From positions 1,550,001 to 1,614,000 of the forward strand of contig NZ_CP100400.1 in the NCBI RefSeq assembly GCF_024218795.1: a DNA stretch of 64,000 nucleotides, written 5' to 3'. A model generated the notes under the pieces. The model made no database searches. It worked only from the letters and a program-made list of their open reading frames with translations, and was not told the origin of the DNA. Source of the stretch: Halorussus aquaticus (GTDB lineage: Archaea > Halobacteriota > Halobacteria > Halobacteriales > Haladaptataceae). How positions within the stretch are numbered: the stretch's first letter is position 1; each line of letters starts with the position of its first letter. The position numbers and the translations under genes were made by a program. This document shows positions 8,200-14,173 of this stretch, in pieces.

Positions 8200-8628
8200 G
8201 TCCACGATTCAGAAACGCATTTTCCGTTCGTGGTCATCGACGAGGCCTCAACGCACTTCGACGCTCGGACCTACCGCCACGAGGTGGCGACCCAATGGAC
8301 GCCGCTCGCCAAGCGGTTCGCCAAGATTGGCGTGGACGTGTGCGGTCTCATCTGCCACTCCGGGAAGGACCTCCACCCCGAGGCGAAGCGGCTCTCGACA
8401 ATGCCGTACTTCAAGCGCGAGAAGAAGGTCGTGGACTTCTTCGAGCGGTGGCCTGCCGACGCCGATATGCCTGCTGACTCGTTGTTCGGTGGCTCCGTTG
8501 AGAATTTAGAGCCGACCGGGACCGAGTACGACCCTAACGACGCCGCGCCATGGTCGTGGGATTTGGAGTCCGATTTGTTCTCACTTGACCTCAACTGGTC
8601 ACAGCTACTCCATCGGATATCTTCCTAG
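8200..8628 (+). pseudogene. 3' fragment of a virus/plasmid-type P-loop ATPase
   Basis: About 142 codons resemble the C-terminal part of a DNA-translocase-like ATPase. FVVIDEAS is a Walker B motif. LICHSGKDLHPEAKRL and ENLEPTGTEYDPNDAAPWSWD resemble the conserved segments of the putative ATPases encoded by haloarchaeal pleolipoviruses and related plasmids. No Walker A motif or start codon precedes it; upstream the frame runs into the tRNA-derived repeat. It is therefore a truncated relic, joined to the repeat at about 8175-8200. Family assignment is from remembered motif patterns. The gene is GC-richer than the next one, suggesting separate origins. Confidence 0.6.
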
Positions 8629-8668
8629 ATGTAAAATAAGGATACAACTATCATTATGTTTCTCTAAT

Positions 8669-8680
8669 GCAGAAAGCTTA
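8669..8680 (+). promoter_or_regulatory. Putative TATA box of the HEPN gene
   Basis: CTTAATAATACG is centred about 32 bases before the ATG at 8707. A start site 25-27 bases downstream would leave almost no leader, the common haloarchaeal arrangement. The whole 8629-8706 spacer is AT-rich, so the box is not unique. Confidence 0.45.
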
Positions 8681-8706
8681 ATAATACGTGATACGATTAA
8701 GGTTGC

Positions 8707-10176
8707 ATGCAAGAAATTAACTTCGAACTAAGAAAGAAACTTAAACTGGCTGTTGAAGATTACACATCATATATTGAAGAGCAAGAAGATGGTAAAATAC
8801 CGACATCGGAATATTTTATTCCCGGAGAGAAGGGAATGGAGAAGCAAGAAATTCCTAATATGAGCAAACTACCAGAGTTTTATGAGGAGAAACGCCCCGA
8901 ATTCTTCCGTGATTTAGCAAAGTGGTTTATCACATCTGGAAACTCATATAATCAGAAAAGCATCTTTAAGAAGATCGAAAAAGAAGACCACATCTCATAT
9001 CAATCAATAAAGGCTGAAGAGGCTGAAATGGACCAAATCATCACACAATACGAATCTGACTTTAGTTCTTTTGCAGGTCAAGTATTAGACTATGCTGGAT
9101 CATATGACTTCGATAGTGATGATTACGATCGGGCCTTTGAGGATTTCTTTGGGGAGAGATATGATAAGAAAACTTGGGAAAAGCACATACTCCCAATAAG
9201 TAATTTAGAAGTTGAAGATTCCATTAGCTTAGAAGAAGACATTAGCTGGTTGAATAATGCAGATATAGAAAATATCTCCATAGAGATTGATGATATTACT
9301 GACTCCGAATTAGCCGCTATAAGATCTTCTCAAAACAATTTCGCCACGAAATCAACCTTACGAAGTTATGGCTACGATTGGAAGAGTATCATTAGAATCG
9401 AATTTAATGGCTCACTATTGACTAATAAATTGGTTGAATCGATAATAACCTCTTTGAGGCTATTTTCACCTACATCCTCAGAGATTCATTCTGGGAAAAT
9501 ATATATGATAGAAAAAACAGGTAAGACCTATCGAGAAGGAATTGAAGATTGCGTTGGTGTCTCTCCTATTGAAAACCCGACTTCAGGGGTAAACCCAAGA
9601 AATTGGCAAAGCCTCGATAACGAGAGTGAATTCCGGGAGTTTTGGTCGGAATACAGAAACTACCTAAATCTATCTCAAGCAGAAGAAAAAGCAGGTAAAC
9701 TTTCAGGGGCACTTCGTCGATTTAATGAATCTTATTTGAAGCACAATCTTGAAGACAAAATCGTTGATATAGTTATAGCGTTTGAATCTACTCTATTACG
9801 CGATGTACCGAAAAATTCCTCCTATTCTTTTCGACTAGGTTTGCGTGCTGGACTCCTACTTGAGGACTTTGTCGACTACGATCGCGAAGTGATACGCAAC
9901 TTGTTCAAGAACTTGTATTATACTCGTGGAGAGATTGTACATCAGGACCGTGAACTTACAGAAATACAACAAGATGACCAATTCCAGGAGATTGATGCGG
10001 TCTCGTCAGAAGAGAACATATCTGATTATAGACTCTTGCTTGCTAAATCGATAATCAAATATTTCGACCTTATTAACGAATACTCTCTAAGTATTACACA
10101 AATAAATCAAAAACTTGACCAAGCGGTTTGGGAAACTGCTTCGTTTGAATTGGGAAATAATGAATATGATGACTAA
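8707..10176 (+). CDS. AT-rich accessory protein with C-terminal Apea-like HEPN domain
   Basis: A 489-residue protein of foreign composition: codons end mostly in A/T, and it is rich in Lys, Ile and Asn, unlike every other gene in the window. Residues 1-330 are mostly polar and helical with no motif I recognise. The C-terminal part (about 335-465) fits the Apea-like HEPN pattern: IVDIVIAFESTLL, then SFRLGLRAGLLLE, then LYYTRGEIVH, where R407 and H412 make the R-x4-H signature of HEPN RNases. HEPN proteins of this kind act in abortive infection and anti-phage defence by cutting RNA. Position in a tRNA-linked island next to a phage-type ATPase relic supports a defence role, but target and trigger are unknown. 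Confidence 0.75.
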   Translation: MQEINFELRKKLKLAVEDYTSYIEEQEDGKIPTSEYFIPGEKGMEKQEIPNMSKLPEFYEEKRPEFFRDLAKWFITSGNSYNQKSIFKKIEKEDHISYQSIKAEEAEMDQIITQYESDFSSFAGQVLDYAGSYDFDSDDYDRAFEDFFGERYDKKTWEKHILPISNLEVEDSISLEEDISWLNNADIENISIEIDDITDSELAAIRSSQNNFATKSTLRSYGYDWKSIIRIEFNGSLLTNKLVESIITSLRLFSPTSSEIHSGKIYMIEKTGKTYREGIEDCVGVSPIENPTSGVNPRNWQSLDNESEFREFWSEYRNYLNLSQAEEKAGKLSGALRRFNESYLKHNLEDKIVDIVIAFESTLLRDVPKNSSYSFRLGLRAGLLLEDFVDYDREVIRNLFKNLYYTRGEIVHQDRELTEIQQDDQFQEIDAVSSEENISDYRLLLAKSIIKYFDLINEYSLSITQINQKLDQAVWETASFELGNNEYDD

Positions 10177-10203
10177 TTCTAATAAATGGTATGAAAGTGT
10201 CTT

Positions 10204-10250
10204 AGCTCAGATGAGCTTCAACCGACCCACCCACCTACCCACCTTGTGGG
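10204..10250. terminator. Possible termination hairpins between the HEPN and PH-like genes
   Basis: AGCTCA (10204-10209) pairs with TGAGCT (10212-10217). Then CCCAC-CTT-GTGGG (10238-10250) forms a second small hairpin after a run of CCCAC-like units. The stretch lies between two convergent genes, where a bidirectional terminator would be expected. No oligo-T tract follows on the plus strand, so this is a weak call. Confidence 0.3.
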
Positions 10251-10254
10251 GTAT

Positions 10255-10752
10255 TTACTCGTGACCGCGAACAGCGTGAGCAATATCCTGAATCGCTCTA
10301 TCGGTCGACGCAAACGTGTATGTCGTATTCGGAGTTCTGAACTTTATCGTAGACCGTTTCAGAAACTGTCCAGCAACGAGAATTGCCAGGCTAATTAATC
10401 CGAAGAATACAATCGCTAGCATCAGGTCCGGTATTGAAGAATCACCTACGAACTCGGCAACCCCCGTAAGAAAAGCCAATACGCCGAAGCCTCCGCCCCA
10501 ATAGAGGAAACTTTTCGGATACGACGGTGCGCTGAACTCGATAGAATTGATTCCGTTGAGCGAGATATCAATTACATTCTCTCCTTGGACGTACACGACC
10601 CGATTCGGCGTACAGGCCAATTTTCCTTTTCTACTGTCTGAGACTGCATCAACGCTCTCGAACGCCTCGACCTCCTTCGTCACGGACTCGTTTTTCGCTA
10701 AATATGAGTCTAACTTCATCTCTAATCGCTCTATCCTCTCAAAACTAGCCAC
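10255..10752 (-). CDS. Membrane protein with split bacterial PH-like domain
   Basis: A 165-residue protein starting at GTG. An N-terminal helix (RIERLEMKLDSYLAKNESV) leads into a strand-rich segment, KGKLACTPNRVVYVQGENVIDISL, typical of bacterial PH (YdbS/YokE-like) domains. Two membrane helices follow: FLYWGGGFGVLAFLTGVAEF at about 84-103 and LMLAIVFFGLISLAILVAG at about 109-127. A second strand segment, STIKFRTPNTTYTFAS, completes the fold. PH-like domain proteins with helical hairpins occur in membrane stress and defence modules, but nothing here fixes a role. It starts 17 bases after the stop of the broken wHTH gene and lies inside the island; base composition is intermediate. Confidence 0.65.
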   Translation of the reverse strand: MASFERIERLEMKLDSYLAKNESVTKEVEAFESVDAVSDSRKGKLACTPNRVVYVQGENVIDISLNGINSIEFSAPSYPKSFLYWGGGFGVLAFLTGVAEFVGDSSIPDLMLAIVFFGLISLAILVAGQFLKRSTIKFRTPNTTYTFASTDRAIQDIAHAVRGHE

Positions 10753-10769
10753 TTTAAATTACCGAGAAG

Positions 10770-11057
10770 TTATCCACGAAGTACGCGCGGGTTCGGCCTT
10801 GGTTGATGTTGCGCGTCGATTTTCCCTTCCAAGTACCGCATCCCCCATGTCGTAATCTCGTACATCTCTCCGTGAACTGGCGCGATGAGTCCTGTTGACG
10901 CCAGTACCTTACAACGCTCTCAAATCCGTCGCTTCGACGCTCGTAGCCTCGGAAGTGACTTCATCACTGACGGCGATGACCACGGCTCCTCGTTCAGGTG
11001 TTCGAGGATTCGGTCCTCGAGTTGCTGCATCCATCTTGCTGACTTCCGAGGTGGCAC
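10770..11057 (-). pseudogene. Winged-helix (PhiH1 repressor-like) gene with an in-frame stop
   Basis: A 95-codon frame opens at GTG 11057, 9 bases after a good GGAGGG. It reads ARWMQQLEDRILEHLNEEPW...RLRASKRRI, hits TGA at codon 46 (10920-10922), and then continues in the same frame as ERCKVLASTGLIAPVHGEMY and EITTWGMRYLEGKIDAQHQ to TAA at 10770. Both halves match the haloarchaeal winged-helix pattern (recognition helix, GLI..VHGEMYEIT wing, YLEGxIDA end). The TGA stands where Arg is usual, a one-base CGA-to-TGA change. No frameshift is needed, so the lesion is recent or the copy is a sequencing variant. Confidence 0.75.
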
Positions 11058-11060
11058 GAA

Positions 11061-11323
11061 TTATCCCTCCTCTGGCGTTCCCGTCTGGTGACCGTTGTTG
11101 TTCTCGACTCCGTTGGTATAATCGTCCGGTGCGTCTTCGGCCGTGTCCAGCTCGCCATCGAGGTACTTCTCGCCCTGCTCGGTGATGACGTAGACGCCGT
11201 TTCGAGATGCTTCAGAAGCCCGTGTTCCTCCAGCGTCTCCACCCAACGAGACACGTGTTGACGAAATACTAGAACGCACTCGTTATCGGCAGTGTTCGTC
11301 GCCTGATAGAGAACGTGAATTGT
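11061..11323 (-). pseudogene. Second winged-helix gene, frameshifted
   Basis: One frame gives IHVLYQATNTADNECVLVF and HVSRWVETLEEHGLLKHL, the helical part of a winged-helix domain. A second frame then gives SRNGVYVITEQGEKYLDGEL and a polar tail ending at TAA 11061-11063. The two halves make one PhiH1-repressor-like domain if a small indel near 11205-11215 is repaired. The 5' end is also unclear, since a TAG stands at 11324-11326. It ends 3 bases before the GTG of the other broken winged-helix gene, so the pair looks like a decayed operon leading to the PH-like gene. Confidence 0.6.
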
Positions 11324-11336
11324 CTAGTAACGTCAC

Positions 11337-11355
11337 TCGGAAAAAGCGGACTTCT
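11337..11355. repeat. Copy 3 of island direct repeat, distal boundary
   Basis: TCGGAAAAAGCGGACTTCT matches the copy at 8153-8171 at 18 of 19 positions, in the same orientation, 3.18 kb away. Immediately beyond it the GC-rich PepSY gene ends, so the repeat marks the change from island to chromosome. Confidence 0.65.
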
Positions 11356-11367
11356 TCACCTCACGAT

Positions 11368-11937
11368 TCACGTTCGAGGGACGGCGGCGACGTGAACCTC
11401 GCTCTCACCGTCCGGCGTCGAATACTCGACTTCGTAGACGAGCGTCGAGTTCTCGATTTCGAGCGACACCCGCGAGACGTTCGTCACCGTCGCGCTCCGG
11501 TTCCGGACGACTTCCACCGCTTCGACGGCCGAGCGCATCTCCGAGACGTTGCGGGTCCGATTGGCGGGCAGGAGACCCTCGGAAGCACCGCCCACGAGGA
11601 CGCCCCCGTTCTCGACGCTGCGTATCGCGCCGGTCCCGGCGTGGACGTCTACCTCGAACCGCGCCGCGTCCTCGCGCAGCACTTCGACCTCCCAGACCGG
11701 CGTCCCGTCCTTGCGTTCGCGTTCCACGCCGATGGCCGTCCCGTTCGTCTCGTTCTCGGCGGCGACCATCGCATCGACTGCGGTCACGTTTCGGGCGGTC
11801 TCTTCGACCGTCGGCGCGGGACTCGTGGCTCGCTCTTCCGACGAGTGGGACACGGCGCTCGGAGCGGCCGCTCCGACCGGTGCGCCGACGACCAGCAGGA
11901 CGGCGAGTCCGAGCACGAACCGTGGATAGCGTGTCAT
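11368..11937 (-). CDS. Secreted PepSY-domain protein
   Basis: A 189-residue protein with a Sec-type signal (MTRYPRFVLGLAVLLVVGAPVG, likely cleaved or anchored near residue 25). The mature part contains two PepSY-like units. The first runs from VTAVDAMVAAENETNGTAIG through WEVEVLREDAARFEVDVHAGTGAI. The second runs from SEMRSAVEAVEVVRNR through LVYEVEYSTPDGESEVHVAA. PepSY modules are extracytoplasmic and are thought to inhibit or bind peptidases or ligands; the specific role here is unknown. It is the first chromosomal-type gene beyond the island and lies convergent to it. Confidence 0.75.
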   Translation of the reverse strand: MTRYPRFVLGLAVLLVVGAPVGAAAPSAVSHSSEERATSPAPTVEETARNVTAVDAMVAAENETNGTAIGVERERKDGTPVWEVEVLREDAARFEVDVHAGTGAIRSVENGGVLVGGASEGLLPANRTRNVSEMRSAVEAVEVVRNRSATVTNVSRVSLEIENSTLVYEVEYSTPDGESEVHVAAVPRT

Positions 11938-12081
11938 TCAGTTCACCGACTGACCGTCGTCGGTAGTGGTGCGGACTACCGCAAAGGACTGACGGCCGTT
12001 CCGTGCCGTCGGTCGCCGACCCCGAGTCGTCGGTTCAAAGGAGGAGCCAATTATAAGAGGGTAGACGGGTTGGTCTGGAGT

Positions 12082-12519
12082 ATGCCTCGGTCGGTATCGC
12101 TCCGTCCCGCGACCCGTCAGGACGTGGACCGCATCTACCGGTGGAGAAACGACCCGGACATCTATCGCTGGTTCCGCGAGCAGGACGACGAACTGGAGTG
12201 GCACGACCACGTCGAGTGGTTCCGGAACCGCCCCGCGGACCGCGACGACCTGATGATCGAGTATCTGGGGAGGCCGGTCGGAGTCGTTTCCGTCGCGGCA
12301 GACGGCGACGTGGGTATCTACATCGGTGAGAAGCGCCTCTGGGGACGGGGACTCGCCTCCGCGGCGTTGGAGCAGGCGCTCGACGGGAGCGACCGGACCC
12401 TCTCCGCCGAGATACGCGCCGAGAACACCGCGTCCCAGCGGTTGTTCGAGCGACACGGGTTCGAGACGGTCGGTCGGGACGGGGAGTGGCTCCAGTACCG
12501 ACGCGAGCGGAGCGAGTGA
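12082..12519 (+). CDS. GNAT-family N-acetyltransferase
   Basis: A 145-residue acetyltransferase expected to move acetyl from acetyl-CoA to an amine. The start region LRPATRQDVDRIYRWRNDPDI is typical of RimJ/RimL and PseH-like GNATs. The CoA-binding region is recognisable as GEKRLWGRGLASAALEQAL, and the end NTASQRLFERHGFETVG is the classic GNAT finish. ATG at 12082 is preferred over earlier in-frame codons because the preceding sequence lies in the divergent promoter zone next to the PepSY gene. The W-R-N-D motif resembles enzymes acting on nucleotide-sugar amines, but the substrate cannot be told. Confidence 0.8.
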   Translation: MPRSVSLRPATRQDVDRIYRWRNDPDIYRWFREQDDELEWHDHVEWFRNRPADRDDLMIEYLGRPVGVVSVAADGDVGIYIGEKRLWGRGLASAALEQALDGSDRTLSAEIRAENTASQRLFERHGFETVGRDGEWLQYRRERSE

Positions 12520-12600
12520 AGGGTGACGACTGGACGCGGACTCTGAGAACGCCGACCGTCTTCCAGTACCTTTAGGGCCTCACCTCCGTGGTCGGGAACG

Positions 12601-13119
12601 ATGCTCGAATCCGTCACGACGGCGCTCGCCGCCGTCGCCGTCGTCGTATTACTCGCGCTCAGTGCGTTCTTCTCAAGCAGTGAGACGGCAATCTTCTCGC
12701 TGTCCGTCGACTGGGTGGCCGAACGCGCGGCCGGAGGCGACCGCCACGCGGTGTTGCTCCAGAAACTCCGCGACGACCCCCACCGACTGCTCGTGACGCT
12801 CCTCGTCGGCAACAACCTCGTGAACGTCGCCATCTCCAGCGTCGTCACGGTCCTGCTCGTGGACGCGTTTCCGCCGGGTATCGCGGTGACCGTCGCCACG
12901 CTCGTCGTCACCTCGATAGTGCTGATATTCGGCGAAATCATCCCGAAGTCGTACGGACTCGGGAACGCGGAGGCGTGGGCGCTCGACATCGCGGGCCCGA
13001 TAACGCTCGTCCAGCGCGTCCTCTCCCCGCTCGTGACGCTGTTCGACGGCGTTACTCGGGGCGCGAGTCGCCGCCTCGGCGGCGACGCCGACATCGAGGA
13101 GCAGTATCTCGACGAGTGA
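12601..13119 (+). CDS. DUF21 (CNNM-type) membrane protein without CBS domains
   Basis: A 172-residue protein consisting only of the CNNM/DUF21 transmembrane module. SAFFSSSETAIFSL is in helix 1, LLVTLLVGNNLVNVAIS in helix 2, and IFGEIIPKSYGLGNAE is the conserved EIIPK signature, followed by a last helix. Full-length CNNM/CorC proteins, linked to magnesium or sodium/magnesium exchange, carry CBS and CorC domains after this part. Here the protein ends at DADIEEQYLDE with a proper stop and no decayed remainder, so it is a natural short form. Transport by the short form is unproven. Confidence 0.8.
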   Translation: MLESVTTALAAVAVVVLLALSAFFSSSETAIFSLSVDWVAERAAGGDRHAVLLQKLRDDPHRLLVTLLVGNNLVNVAISSVVTVLLVDAFPPGIAVTVATLVVTSIVLIFGEIIPKSYGLGNAEAWALDIAGPITLVQRVLSPLVTLFDGVTRGASRRLGGDADIEEQYLDE

Positions 13120-13122
13120 CCG

Positions 13123-13668
13123 TCAGTGGACGCCGTCTCCGAATCCGAAGCTCTCGGGGTTTGGCTTCCCGAGAACGTCCATCACGACCTCGTAGAGGTC
13201 CCGAATCTGCGGACGGGCGCGACCGCTTCGGTTCCGGTCGGCGACCCACCGATACCGGACGACGCCGTCGCGGTCCACGAAGAAACAGGCCCGGCGCGCC
13301 CGCGGGGCGATTCCGAACGCGCGATAGGTCACGCCGTACGACCGGGCTATCGAGAGGTCCCGGTCCGAGCAGAACGGGTAGGTCACGTCGAGGTAGTCCA
13401 CGAACTCCCGATTAGTCCGGGGTCTGGCGCGGTTGACCCCGACGACCCGGACCCGGTCGTCGGTCGTGAACCAGTCGTACTCGCCGAGCGCGTGGCGTTC
13501 GGCGAACGAACCCAACTCGAAGTCGGTCGGCTGAAACACCAGCAGGACGGCCCCGTCGTCGAGCAGCGACGACAGCGAGACGTCCGACACCGACCCGTCG
13601 GGCGTCGCCAGCGGTGCGGTGAACTCCGGGGCGTGCGAACCGACTGCCGGACCGGCCGAATCTCCCAT
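13123..13668 (-). CDS. AhpC/TSA-fold peroxiredoxin-like protein lacking the peroxidatic Cys
   Basis: A 181-residue thioredoxin-fold protein of the peroxiredoxin superfamily: SHAPEFTAPL start, core strand VLLVFQPTDFELGSFAE, later RVVGVNRA and FFVDRDGVVRYRWV. In active peroxiredoxins the segment after the strand reads P-x-x-x-T-x-x-C; here position 54 is Ser. Remaining cysteines are C100 (TYPFCSDRD) and C128. It may be a non-peroxidase redox or structural protein, or use C100. ATG 13668 gives the normal N-terminus; the longer frame upstream runs over the divergent promoter. Confidence 0.75.
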   Translation of the reverse strand: MGDSAGPAVGSHAPEFTAPLATPDGSVSDVSLSSLLDDGAVLLVFQPTDFELGSFAERHALGEYDWFTTDDRVRVVGVNRARPRTNREFVDYLDVTYPFCSDRDLSIARSYGVTYRAFGIAPRARRACFFVDRDGVVRYRWVADRNRSGRARPQIRDLYEVVMDVLGKPNPESFGFGDGVH

Positions 13669-13750
13669 CGTCCGACGTATCTCTCCAAGTGGGTTTAAAA
13701 TTACGTCAGACACCGACCCCTTTATCACGGCCGAAGCCAACGCGCTTGGC

Positions 13751-14092
13751 ATGGTATCGCCACTGCTCGCCGACGCGCTGGTCGTCGTGGCGCTGGTCGG
13801 CTTCTACGGGGGGTTGGCGCGGGACCTCGGCGCGACCACCGAGTTCCTCGACCGGCGACTCGGTCTGGGCCTCTCGCTCGGCGCGTACGTCGCGGGCGGC
13901 GTCGGCGCGTTGCTGTCGCTGGCGACGGTCGCGGTGGAGGTGTCGCGGTTGCGGTCGAGTACCGCCAGCGGGGCGCTGGCCGCGGTCGGTCTCGCGCTGC
14001 TGTTCACGGTGGTCTTCGGCCTGTTCTTCCGCTTCGGTGTCGCGGTGTACGCGGTTCTGCTCCGGGTGGGGCTGAACCTTCCCCGGGGGTGA
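13751..14092 (+). CDS. Small integral membrane protein, unknown function
   Basis: A 113-residue protein with about three hydrophobic segments: LLADALVVVALVGFYGG, LGLGLSLGAYVAGGVGALLS and GALAAVGLALLFTVVFGLFF. It has a short soluble stretch (ARDLGATTEFLDRRL) and ends LLRVGLNLPRG. Start ATG 13751 is the first Met in frame after the divergent peroxiredoxin-like gene. No family recognised. It probably has its own promoter in the 82-base spacer, where TATCACGGC and other short AT pockets are visible but not compelling. Confidence 0.6.
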   Translation: MVSPLLADALVVVALVGFYGGLARDLGATTEFLDRRLGLGLSLGAYVAGGVGALLSLATVAVEVSRLRSSTASGALAAVGLALLFTVVFGLFFRFGVAVYAVLLRVGLNLPRG

Positions 14093-14173
14093 GTCCCACG
14101 GCGAGGCGGGGCAGTCCGGCCGGGTTGCCCACACGTCAATGTTTAACCGATAGGATTGCGTGGTTCGGTCCGT

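Noticed and set aside
10200-10212. TTAGCTCAGA resembling a tRNA D arm, similar to the D arm of tRNA-Tyr
   Set aside because: No acceptor, anticodon or T arm can be paired around it; the short match is also explained by a local palindrome.
11330-11400. Start of a 399-codon plus-strand frame leading into the acetyltransferase
   Set aside because: Its first 250 codons are antisense to the PepSY gene; the acetyltransferase proper starts at 12082.
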